Origin: Flavobacteriales bacterium
GTDB taxonomy: Bacteria; Bacteroidota; Bacteroidia; Flavobacteriales_E; Vicingaceae
Direction of reading: 5' to 3'
DNA length: 23,469 nt
Assembly (NCBI GenBank): GCA_020635825.1
Contig: JACJZA010000029.1
Coordinates: 1-23,469 of the forward strand
Shown here: positions 1 to 7,595 of the stretch, piece by piece
Layout: each line of letters begins with the position of its first letter
Numbering within the stretch: position 1 is the stretch's first letter
Translations under genes and position numbers: made by a program
The notes under the pieces: model-generated
The model's database searches: none
Told to the model about the DNA's origin: nothing
Seen by the model: the letters and a program-made list of their open reading frames with translations, nothing else

Positions 1-1
1 T

Positions 2-2623
2 TCTCACATTGCTGTGGTTTTTGACGCACCAGGAGAAGTTAATAGAGTGGCAGACTTTAGCGATTATAAAGCTAACAGAGAGGCAATGCCTGAGGATATC
101 AGAAATGCACTACCTTACATAAAAAAAATTATTGAAGCTTTTAATATTCCAATACTATTGAAAGAGGGTTACGAAGCAGATGATATTATTGGAACCATTG
201 CTAAAGAAGCAGAAAGAAAAGGATACATTACTTACATGATGACTCCCGATAAGGATTTTGGACAATTGGTTTCTGAAAATATTTTTATGTATAAACCAGG
301 TAGAAGTGGTAAGCCATCAGAAATATGGGGAGTAAAAGAAGTCTGTGAAAAATTTGAAGTAAAAGACCCTTTACAAGTAATTGATATTTTGGGATTATGG
401 GGTGACGCCGTAGATAATATTCCGGGAATCCCAGGAATAGGAGAAAAAACGTCTAAAATATTAATTGGTAAATATGGTAGTGTTGAAGGTTTAATTGCTC
501 ATGCAGATGAATTAAAAGGAAAACAAAAAGAAAATGTCATCAATTTTGCAGAGCAAGGATTAATGTCTAAAAAATTAGCTACGATAATTTTAGATGTTCC
601 TATTGATTATTCATTTGAGGAGTTGATTGTTGAGGAACCAGATGAAGAAAAAATCACAGAACTATTTGCAGAATTAGAGTTTAGAAATTTAGCACAACGA
701 GTGTTAGGAAAAGAAATTCAAATAAAACCTGTTGCTCAAATAAGTGGGCAAATGGATTTGTTTGGTAATGTACAAGAAGTAGAAGAAACCAAAGAAATTG
801 AAGAGATTGAATTAAAAGACATTTCCAAAATAAAACATCAATATCATTTTGTTCAAACCAAAGAACAAAGAGCTCAATTAATTGAAGAACTAAAAAAACA
901 AAAAACATTTTGTTTTGATACTGAAACTACTGGACTCAATCCATTTGAAGCTGAGATTGTAGGCCTTTCTATTGCTTTTCAAGAACATGAAGCATATTAT
1001 ATTCCATTTCCAGATAATAAAGATGAGGCACTTTCTATTTTTAATGAGTTTAAACCTGTTTTCGAAGATGATAAGATTGGAAAATCGGGACATAATATTA
1101 AATATGATTTAAGTGTATTATTAGCTTATGGTATTCATTTAAAAGGCGAGCTTTTCGATACCATGATTGCTCATTATTTAATCCAACCAGATATGCGTCA
1201 CAATATGGATTTATTAGCTGAAGCTTATTTGGGGTATAAACCAGTTTCAATTGAAACTTTAATTGGTAAAAAAGGCAAAAAACAAATGAGTATGCGAGAT
1301 GTTCCACAAGAAAGTATTGTTGAATATGCTTGTGAGGATGCTGATGTGACTTTGCAGTTAAAAAACTTATTTGAACCTCAAATGAATCCTATCCTTAAAA
1401 AATTGATGGAAGAAATTGAAATACCTTTAATCCCCGTTTTAGCAGATATGGAAAAAGAAGGAATTAACCTTGATGTGGAGGCTCTTAAATCTTTTTCAAA
1501 AGAATTAGAAGAATTAATTCACAAGTTAGAAAAAGAGATAACTGAAATGGCCGGGGAAGAATTTAATATTGATTCTCCAAAACAATTGGGGGACATATTG
1601 TTTGAAAAGATGAAGATTGTTGAGAAAGCCAAAAAAACCAAAACAGGACAGTACCAAACTAATGAAGATGTACTCTCCAAGCTTACCAATAAACACGATA
1701 TTGTACCTAAAATATTGGGGTATAGGTCGCTTAAAAAATTAAAATCTACCTATGTAGATGCTTTACCTGAATTGGTAAATCCGAGAACAGGAAGAATACA
1801 CACCAGTTATATGCAAACGGTTGCTGCCACGGGAAGATTAAGTTCTAACAATCCTAACCTCCAAAACATTCCAATCAGAACAGAAAAAGGTAGAGAAATT
1901 AGAAAAGCTTTTATTCCTAGAAATGAAGAATATATTTTGCTTGCTGCCGATTACTCTCAAATTGAATTAAGAATAATAGCTGCCTTAAGTGAAGATGAAA
2001 ATATGAAAGAGGCATTTATTAAAGGAGAGGACATTCATACAGCAACAGCGGCAAAAGTGTTTGGTGTAAAGCCAGAAGAGGTAGATAGAGAAATGAGAGG
2101 AAAAGCCAAGGCAGTTAATTTTGGAATCATTTATGGAGTATCTGCTTTTGGATTATCTCAAAATTTAAATATTTCTCGAACAGAGGCAAAAGAAATTATA
2201 GATGCTTATTTTGAGCAATATCCTAAGCTAAAAGCTTACATGGAAAACAACATCACATTTGCAAAAGAAAAGGGTTATGTTGAAACCATTATGCAACGAC
2301 GACGAAATTTACAAGACATCAACTCAAGTAATGCGGTGGTTAGAGGGCATGCCGAACGAAATGCGATCAATGCACCTATTCAAGGATCCGCTGCAGATAT
2401 AATTAAATTAGCGATGATTCATATTCATCAAGAGTTTGAAAAGCAACAATTCAAATCGAAAATGTTGTTGCAAGTACATGATGAGTTGGTGTTTGATGTG
2501 TATAAACCAGAATTAGAAACGATTAAACCCATTATTAAAGAAAAAATGGAGCATGCTGTAAAATTGGCTGTTCCTTTAGAAGTAGAGATGAATTCTGCTG
2601 AAAACTGGTTGTTGGCTCATTAA
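2..2623 (+). CDS. polA: DNA polymerase I (5' partial)
   Basis: DNA-dependent DNA polymerase of repair and Okazaki fragment processing. The reading frame is already open at base 2 (SHIAVVFDAPG), a conserved internal piece of the 5'-nuclease domain, so the true start lies upstream; the GTG at 14 is an internal Val, not a start. Numbering from that Val: the 5'-nuclease domain occupies about 1-240, with the YEADDIIGT metal-site motif. The 3'-5' exonuclease follows with FDTETTGLNP (Asp302, Glu304), GHNIKYD and YACEDADVT, so the proofreading acidic residues are present. The polymerase domain has motif A DYSQIELRI (Asp646), the O-helix KAVNFGIIYG (Phe703, Tyr707) and motif C QVHDELVFD (Asp823). All three activities therefore look intact, unlike proofreading-dead Taq-type enzymes. 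The TAA stop is followed at once by the promoter of the next gene; no terminator hairpin is seen. Confidence 0.98.
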   Translation, partial: SHIAVVFDAPGEVNRVADFSDYKANREAMPEDIRNALPYIKKIIEAFNIPILLKEGYEADDIIGTIAKEAERKGYITYMMTPDKDFGQLVSENIFMYKPGRSGKPSEIWGVKEVCEKFEVKDPLQVIDILGLWGDAVDNIPGIPGIGEKTSKILIGKYGSVEGLIAHADELKGKQKENVINFAEQGLMSKKLATIILDVPIDYSFEELIVEEPDEEKITELFAELEFRNLAQRVLGKEIQIKPVAQISGQMDLFGNVQEVEETKEIEEIELKDISKIKHQYHFVQTKEQRAQLIEELKKQKTFCFDTETTGLNPFEAEIVGLSIAFQEHEAYYIPFPDNKDEALSIFNEFKPVFEDDKIGKSGHNIKYDLSVLLAYGIHLKGELFDTMIAHYLIQPDMRHNMDLLAEAYLGYKPVSIETLIGKKGKKQMSMRDVPQESIVEYACEDADVTLQLKNLFEPQMNPILKKLMEEIEIPLIPVLADMEKEGINLDVEALKSFSKELEELIHKLEKEITEMAGEEFNIDSPKQLGDILFEKMKIVEKAKKTKTGQYQTNEDVLSKLTNKHDIVPKILGYRSLKKLKSTYVDALPELVNPRTGRIHTSYMQTVAATGRLSSNNPNLQNIPIRTEKGREIRKAFIPRNEEYILLAADYSQIELRIIAALSEDENMKEAFIKGEDIHTATAAKVFGVKPEEVDREMRGKAKAVNFGIIYGVSAFGLSQNLNISRTEAKEIIDAYFEQYPKLKAYMENNITFAKEKGYVETIMQRRRNLQDINSSNAVVRGHAERNAINAPIQGSAADIIKLAMIHIHQEFEKQQFKSKMLLQVHDELVFDVYKPELETIKPIIKEKMEHAVKLAVPLEVEMNSAENWLLAH

Positions 2624-2630
2624 TTATAAT

Positions 2631-2661
2631 TTTGGATGATAATTGCTAATTTTTATCTTTG
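2631..2661 (+). promoter_or_regulatory. Bacteroidota-type promoter for the 2678 lipoprotein gene
   Basis: TTTG at 2631-2634 and TATCTTTG at 2654-2661 are separated by 19 bp. This fits the Bacteroidota pattern of a TTG/TTTG -33 element and a TAnnTTTG -7 element. It predicts a leader of about 10-14 nt before the ATG at 2678. Confidence 0.65.
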
Positions 2662-2677
2662 AACAAAATAAAATGTT

Positions 2678-3565
2678 ATGATGAAAAAATACATTTATAT
2701 ATTATCATTATCAACGATTGTTTTTGCTTGTGGATCTGACCATAATGCAAACTCAAATGAGGAAAGTAATACTACCGCTAATGTTGATGATGAGGCTTCA
2801 AAAAAGAGAGCAAATAAAGCAAAGATGGTTTTTTATACAGTTCCATCTCCTTATGAAACGGCTTTAATATTTGAACGCTCAGGAGTTGGGTATAACATTG
2901 GAGTATTAAATTCTATTGATAATGTAAACAACTATTCTACCAATGTAAAACAAGCTTTAAACTTTGGTGTTTATGGAGCAGACTTAAGTTATGCAAATAT
3001 TTTCGATCAATCGCAACAATGTATGTTTTACATGAATTGCGCTAAGAAATTAGCTGATGGACTGGGAATCACTTCTGCATTTGATGCAGAAACCATGGAA
3101 AGAATAGAAGCGAACATGAACAATAGAGATTCATTGATGAATATTATTAATGATTCTTATTGGATTGCCGATAGTTATTTAAAAGAAAACGAACAAGACT
3201 TTCTTTCTGCATTAATAATTTCAGGAGGATGGATAGAAGGACTTTATTTAGGAACCGTTACTTTAGATAGAGATAAACCTAGTGATGAACTAATGAAGAG
3301 TATTGCAGATCAAAAATATTCTTTAGATAATTTAATTGGACTTTTAGCACTTTATGAAAATCCAGAAGTAGTAAGTATAAAAACTAAACTAGAGGGATTA
3401 AAAATTAGCTTTGATAAAATTACTGTAAAAGAAAGTGCAACTTCGGTTTCTAACGAAGGAGAAATGGCTACCCTTGATGGAGGAAACACTTTAAATTTTA
3501 CCAAAGAAAATATAATAGAAATAGCTGATAATATTAAAACTATTAGAAATGAAATTATTGAATAA
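2678..3565 (+). CDS. Uncharacterised lipoprotein
   Basis: I do not recognise a functional family. The N-terminus is a type II signal peptide: two Lys, a hydrophobic stretch, then the lipobox IVFAC with the lipidated Cys at residue 18, followed by a polar linker rich in Asn and Glu. The mature part (about residues 45-295) looks mostly helical and soluble, with YTVPSPYETALIFERSGVGY near its start and segments such as FGVYGADLSYANIF and ALIISGGWIEGLYLG. It contains only two mature Cys (in QQCMFYMNCAKK). I have the impression that proteins like this recur across Bacteroidota as conserved hypotheticals. Its 3' end overlaps the next gene by 17 bp, so the two are almost certainly co-transcribed and perhaps translationally coupled. 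ATG at 2678 is followed by a second in-frame ATG at 2681; either could be used. Confidence 0.85.
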   Translation: MMKKYIYILSLSTIVFACGSDHNANSNEESNTTANVDDEASKKRANKAKMVFYTVPSPYETALIFERSGVGYNIGVLNSIDNVNNYSTNVKQALNFGVYGADLSYANIFDQSQQCMFYMNCAKKLADGLGITSAFDAETMERIEANMNNRDSLMNIINDSYWIADSYLKENEQDFLSALIISGGWIEGLYLGTVTLDRDKPSDELMKSIADQKYSLDNLIGLLALYENPEVVSIKTKLEGLKISFDKITVKESATSVSNEGEMATLDGGNTLNFTKENIIEIADNIKTIRNEIIE

Positions 3566-4031
3566 TCAAGCTTTAAAGTTTATTGTATTAATAGTTTTTA
3601 CAGCAATTTCTATTAATGCATTTAGTCAATGTAAAAATTTTACTAAAAAAGAAGGGTTTCCTGCGTTAGCTCCTTTTACTCATAATGGACAATTAACCAG
3701 TGCTAAATTTTTTCCTGGAGATGAAGCTGAAATTGAAATGACTTTTAATGGAGGAAATGATTACAGGGTTTTGGTTTGTAGTCAATTACAAGTTGAGGTA
3801 GAATTAAAAGTATTAGACAAAAAAGGTAATGTTTTGCATACAAGTAATCCAAATGATGAAAATCCACATTGGGATTTTAGAGTAAAATCAACCCAACAAT
3901 TGATAGTTCAAATTAAAGTAGCTGAAATGGAAGAAACGTCTACAAAAATGGCTGCAGATGGTTGTATATCTATTCTAGTAGGATTTAGAGATTCGTCTCA
4001 TGCTGAGAAACTTTTAAAGTTAAATCATTAA
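3549..4031 (+). CDS. Uncharacterised secreted protein
   Basis: A 160-residue protein with an N-terminal signal peptide: hydrophobic FIVLIVFTAISINAF, then a likely signal peptidase I site around AFS-Q. The mature part is probably beta-rich, with KFFPGDEAEIEMTF, YRVLVCSQLQVEVELKVLD and QLIVQIKVAE looking like strands of a beta-sandwich. Two or three Cys could form a disulphide (the first directly after the cleavage site, one in LVCSQ, one in DGCIS). No enzyme motif is visible and no function is assigned. The start lies inside the upstream lipoprotein gene (17 bp overlap, different frame). The stop overlaps the stop of the convergent asparaginase gene by 3 bp, with no terminator between them. 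Confidence 0.82.
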   Translation: MKLLNNQALKFIVLIVFTAISINAFSQCKNFTKKEGFPALAPFTHNGQLTSAKFFPGDEAEIEMTFNGGNDYRVLVCSQLQVEVELKVLDKKGNVLHTSNPNDENPHWDFRVKSTQQLIVQIKVAEMEETSTKMAADGCISILVGFRDSSHAEKLLKLNH

Positions 4032-5050
4032 TCGAGAGTCATTTCACCTCGTAATGGTTTTTGTAACCATTGCTTTATTTCTTCACTACTTAAGCCAGTT
4101 CCTAAAAGGTACATTAATTTGGTAATTGCGGCTTCAAAAGTCATGTCTTTCCCACTAACTACTCCTATTGAATTTAATGCTGAGCTAGTTTCGTATTTGC
4201 CTTGATTGACAGTCCCTCCTTCACATTGGCTAATGTTTAAAATAATAATGTCTTTTTTAATGGCTTCCAACAATAGGTTAATGAACCAAATTTCGGTTGA
4301 AGCATTTCCTGAACCAAATGTTTCTATGATTATAGCTCTCAAACCTGGCGTGTTGATGACAGAAAAAATAAATTGCTCAGTAATTCCCGGGTATAACTTA
4401 ATGGTAGCAATGTTTCTATCCAAAAACTGATTAAGCTGAAGATCTTTGTTGTTTGGTTTGTAGATATCGTTATGATTAAACCTTAAAGAAACTCCTGCTT
4501 GAGCCAAAACTGGATAATTTGGAGAAGTAAAGGCTTCAAAATCTTCAGCATTAGATTTAGTTGCTCTATTTCCACGGTATAAATCGTATTCAAAATATAT
4601 AGCAACTTCAGGAACTGCAGCTGTGCCGTTAATTTCTGTAGTAGCTATTTCAATAGCCGTCAATAAATTTTCTTTAGCATCAGTTCTTAATTCACCTATA
4701 GGGAGTTGAGACCCAGTTAAAATCACAGGTTTACTAAGGTTCTCCAACATAAAACTAAGTGCTGATGCTGTATAAGCCATAGTATCTGACCCATGAAGGA
4801 TTACAAATCCATCATGTTGGTCGTAATTATTGTAGATGGTTTGTGCTATTTGTAACCATTTTTCAGGTTGCATATTAGAAGAATCTATTGGTGTATCAAA
4901 AGATTCAATATTAATATGATGAGCAAACTTTTTTATTTCCGGGATTTCTTTTAACAAAGAATCAAAGTCGAACGATTTTAATGCCCCTGTTTTTTCATCT
5001 TTGACCATTCCAATGGTTCCTCCTGTATATATGATTAAAATAGAGCTCAT
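4028..5050 (-). CDS. ansA: Type I (cytoplasmic) L-asparaginase
   Basis: Hydrolyses L-asparagine to aspartate and ammonia. The 340-residue length and absence of a signal peptide match the cytoplasmic type I family (E. coli AnsA, 338). YTGGTIGM at 8-15 carries the nucleophilic Thr12. FVILHGSDTMAYTAS (82-96) is the second active-site loop; here the usual Thr of HGTD is Ser88, followed by Asp89, a conservative change that keeps the hydroxyl. YRGNRATKSNAEDF carries the catalytic Lys165. The C-terminal LRGEMT motif is typical of the family. The ATG shares its A with the TAA of the upstream tatD-like gene (TAATG), suggesting termination-reinitiation coupling. The 3' end overlaps the convergent gene at 4031. 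Confidence 0.95.
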   Translation of the reverse strand: MSSILIIYTGGTIGMVKDEKTGALKSFDFDSLLKEIPEIKKFAHHINIESFDTPIDSSNMQPEKWLQIAQTIYNNYDQHDGFVILHGSDTMAYTASALSFMLENLSKPVILTGSQLPIGELRTDAKENLLTAIEIATTEINGTAAVPEVAIYFEYDLYRGNRATKSNAEDFEAFTSPNYPVLAQAGVSLRFNHNDIYKPNNKDLQLNQFLDRNIATIKLYPGITEQFIFSVINTPGLRAIIIETFGSGNASTEIWFINLLLEAIKKDIIILNISQCEGGTVNQGKYETSSALNSIGVVSGKDMTFEAAITKLMYLLGTGLSSEEIKQWLQKPLRGEMTLD

Positions 5051-5820
5051 TAAAATCCAAATATTTCTTTTGAGTTTGAGGTGGTAATTTTTGCCACTTC
5101 TTCTATGCTAATTTGGTAAATATCAGAAATTTTATCTGCAATATGATACAAATAACTACTTTCATTTCTCTTCCCTCTATAGGGAACTGGAGCTAAATAT
5201 GGCGAATCTGTTTCGAGTACCAAATGTTCAATGTCAAGTTGTTCAACAACTTTATCTAAACCTGAATTTTTAAATGTCACTACTCCTCCAATTCCTAGCT
5301 TAAAACCACCATAATTAATAATATGATTTGCTTGATCAATGTTGCCTGTGAAACAATGAAAAATACCTTTCATGTTTTCATCATTCAATTCATCCATTAT
5401 TTCAAAAATCTCATCAAAAGCATCACGACAATGGATAACAAAAGGTAAATTTTTCTCTTTTGCCCATTTAATCTGAGTGCTAAATGCATCTTGTTGTTCT
5501 TTAAAAAATGTTTTATCCCAGTACAAGTCTATTCCTATTTCACCAACCGCACAAAATGATTTTTTATCAAGCCAAGATTTAACAATTTTAAGTTCTTCTA
5601 GGTAGTTTTCTCCAACAGAACAAGGATGTAACCCCATCATAGGGAAACAATGTTTTGGGTATTCTTTTTCGAGAGATAACATTCCCTCTATAGAAGAACT
5701 ATCAATGTTGGGCAAGAAAAATCTTTCAATACCTTTTTCTAAGCTATTTTTAATTACATGAACTATATCATCATTGAATTGCTCAGAATAAAGATGTGTA
5801 TGTGTGTCAGTTAAAATCAT
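5050..5820 (-). CDS. tatD: TatD family metal-dependent hydrolase/DNase
   Basis: Member of the TatD amidohydrolase-fold nucleases. About 256 residues from the chosen ATG, the usual family length. Metal-site motifs: TDTHTHLY at the N-terminus (HxH), GEIGIDLYWD (Glu ligand), FVIHCRDAF (His), GIFHCFTG (His) and ETDSPYLAP (Asp). The frame is open to a TTG at 5862, which would add 14 unconserved residues. I chose the ATG at 5820 because the family starts at about MILTDTHTH and because the predicted -7 promoter element (5826-5833) lies between the two candidates. It heads a two-gene unit with the asparaginase; a functional link between the two is not evident. Family members include 3'-5' DNases and D-aminoacyl-tRNA deacylases, so the exact substrate is open. 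Confidence 0.93.
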   Translation of the reverse strand: MILTDTHTHLYSEQFNDDIVHVIKNSLEKGIERFFLPNIDSSSIEGMLSLEKEYPKHCFPMMGLHPCSVGENYLEELKIVKSWLDKKSFCAVGEIGIDLYWDKTFFKEQQDAFSTQIKWAKEKNLPFVIHCRDAFDEIFEIMDELNDENMKGIFHCFTGNIDQANHIINYGGFKLGIGGVVTFKNSGLDKVVEQLDIEHLVLETDSPYLAPVPYRGKRNESSYLYHIADKISDIYQISIEEVAKITTSNSKEIFGF

Positions 5821-5825
5821 TGCAA

Positions 5826-5833
5826 CAAAAGTA
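5826..5833 (-). promoter_or_regulatory. -7 promoter element of tatD-ansA
   Basis: On the minus strand this reads TACTTTTG, an exact TAnnTTTG. It ends 5 nt before the ATG at 5820, predicting a leaderless or near-leaderless mRNA. A TTTG lies 26 bp upstream, longer than the usual 17-23 bp spacing, so the -33 element is doubtful. Confidence 0.5.
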
Positions 5834-5846
5834 GATAAATCTTTAT

Positions 5847-5854
5847 TACCTTTG
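5847..5854 (+). promoter_or_regulatory. -7 promoter element of lysS
   Basis: TACCTTTG matches TAnnTTTG exactly and lies 22 nt before the lysS ATG. The nearest upstream TTG (5820-5822) is 24 bp away. It is back-to-back with the tatD element, 13 bp apart, inside a 56-bp divergent intergenic region. Confidence 0.5.
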
Positions 5855-5876
5855 CCGTCCAAAAAAATACATTTAA

Positions 5877-7574
5877 ATGAGTCAGCAATTATCAGAACAA
5901 GAATTGGTTAGACGTGATTCGTTAACCAAATTAAGAGAGTTAGGGATTAACCCTTATCCACAAGCATTATATCCTGTAGATGCTTTGTCTAAAGATATAA
6001 AGGCTAATTATGAGGAAGGGAAGAAGGTAATTATTGCTGGAAGATTGATGTCAAGAAGAATACAGGGTAAAGCTTCTTTTGCTGAACTACAAGATAGTGA
6101 AGGTAGAATACAAGTTTATTTTAATAGAGATGAAATTTGTTCCGGAGATGACCATGCCATGTATAATGAAGTGTATAAAAAATTGCTAGACATTGGTGAT
6201 TTTGTTGGGATAAAAGGAGAACTATTTAAAACTCAAGTAGGAGAAATAAGTGTTAGAGTAAAAGAGTTTACTTTATTAAGTAAATCATTGAAACCACTTC
6301 CTCTGCCTAAAACAGATAGTGAAGGGAAAGTTCATGATGCTTTTACTGACCCTGAGATGCGATATCGTCAACGTTATGCTGATTTGGTGGTAAATCCTCA
6401 TGTAAAAGAAGTATTCATTAAAAGAACAAAGCTATTTAATGCCATGCGTACTTTTTTTAATGAAAGGGGTTATATGGAAGTAGAAACTCCTGTTTTACAA
6501 CCAATACCAGGAGGTGCTGCTGCAAGACCATTTGTGACGCATCATAATTCATTAGACATTCCATTGTACATGAGAATAGCTAATGAACTATATTTAAAAA
6601 GGTTAATTGTTGGAGGTTTTGAAGGGGTTTATGAATTTTCAAGAAACTTTAGAAATGAAGGAATGGATAGAACTCATAACCCTGAGTTTACGGCCATGGA
6701 AATTTATGTATCCTACAAAGATTACAATTGGATGATGGCATTTACCGAACAGTTGTTGGAGTATTGTGCTATTCAAGTAAATGGAACAACAAAAGCAACC
6801 TTTGGAGAACATCAAGTTGATTTTAAAGCCCCTTATAAAAGAGTTACTATGCGTCAATCTATTATTGATTTTACTGGGTTTGATATTGATGGAAAAACTG
6901 AAGATGAACTAAGAACTTGGTGTCAATCTAATAATATTGAAGTGGATGAAACTATGGGTAAAGGAAAGTTGATTGATGAAATATTTGGAGAAAAATGTGA
7001 AGGAAACTATATTCAACCAACCTTTATTACTGATTACCCAAAAGAGATGTCTCCTTTATGCAAAGAACACAGAGAAAATCCTGAATTAACAGAGCGTTTT
7101 GAATTAATGATTTGTGGGAAAGAAGTGGCTAACGCTTATACAGAGTTAAATGACCCAATTGACCAAAAAGAGCGTTTTGAAGCCCAATTAAAATTAGCTG
7201 AAAGAGGAGATGATGAAGCCAGTCAGTTTATTGATTATGACTTTTTAAGAGCTTTAGAATATGGAATGCCTCCAACTTCAGGTTTGGGTATTGGCATAGA
7301 TAGATTAGTAATGTATTTAACCAACAATCAATCCATTCAGGAAGTGTTGTTTTTTCCGCAAATGAAACCAGAGAAAAAGTCAGTTGAATTATCGGAATCA
7401 GAAAAAGCTATATTAGAAGTTTTGAAAAAAGCTGAAAGAATGGATGTTGGAGAATTGAAAAATGCTGTGGGGTTGAGCGGAAAACAATGGGATAAAGGGA
7501 TGAAAGGATTAAATAAACACGGCTTGGTAAAGGTTGAGGTTGATGGTGAAAGCAAAGTTTGTGTGTTAGTTTAG
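5877..7574 (+). CDS. lysS: Lysyl-tRNA synthetase, class II, with C-terminal extension
   Basis: Charges tRNA-Lys. Residues about 50-135 form the N-terminal OB-fold anticodon-binding domain. The class II catalytic core follows: motif 1 around 195-213 (YMEVETPVLQPIPGGAAA), motif 2 at 255-276 (SRNFRNEGMDRTHNPEF) and motif 3 at 468-482 (SGLGIGIDRLVMYL). The protein is 565 residues against about 505 in E. coli. Part of the difference is a C-terminal segment (about 498-565) beyond the normal end at FFPQMKPEKK: two or three helices followed by a short hairpin (GLVKVEVDGESKVCVL), resembling a winged helix. ATG at 5877 fits the family N-terminus (LSEQELVRRDSLTKLRELG) and the promoter position. gpsA follows 21 bp downstream with its own -7 element. 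Confidence 0.97.
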   Translation: MSQQLSEQELVRRDSLTKLRELGINPYPQALYPVDALSKDIKANYEEGKKVIIAGRLMSRRIQGKASFAELQDSEGRIQVYFNRDEICSGDDHAMYNEVYKKLLDIGDFVGIKGELFKTQVGEISVRVKEFTLLSKSLKPLPLPKTDSEGKVHDAFTDPEMRYRQRYADLVVNPHVKEVFIKRTKLFNAMRTFFNERGYMEVETPVLQPIPGGAAARPFVTHHNSLDIPLYMRIANELYLKRLIVGGFEGVYEFSRNFRNEGMDRTHNPEFTAMEIYVSYKDYNWMMAFTEQLLEYCAIQVNGTTKATFGEHQVDFKAPYKRVTMRQSIIDFTGFDIDGKTEDELRTWCQSNNIEVDETMGKGKLIDEIFGEKCEGNYIQPTFITDYPKEMSPLCKEHRENPELTERFELMICGKEVANAYTELNDPIDQKERFEAQLKLAERGDDEASQFIDYDFLRALEYGMPPTSGLGIGIDRLVMYLTNNQSIQEVLFFPQMKPEKKSVELSESEKAILEVLKKAERMDVGELKNAVGLSGKQWDKGMKGLNKHGLVKVEVDGESKVCVLV

Positions 7575-7591
7575 TACAATAAGTATATTTG
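7558..7591 (+). promoter_or_regulatory. Promoter of gpsA
   Basis: TTTG at 7558-7561, 22 bp spacer, TATATTTG at 7584-7591; both Bacteroidota elements are exact. The -33 element lies inside the end of lysS. The -7 element ends 4 nt before the gpsA ATG, so the predicted transcription start falls at about the start codon. Confidence 0.65.
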
Positions 7592-7595
7592 TATC

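Noticed and set aside
681..1307. Minus-strand open frames inside polA
   Set aside because: They lie wholly within a clear polA reading frame, have unbalanced composition and match nothing; they reflect codon bias of the real gene.
5821..5862. Longer TatD protein from the TTG at 5862
   Set aside because: The extra 14 residues are not family-like and the predicted promoter lies inside them.
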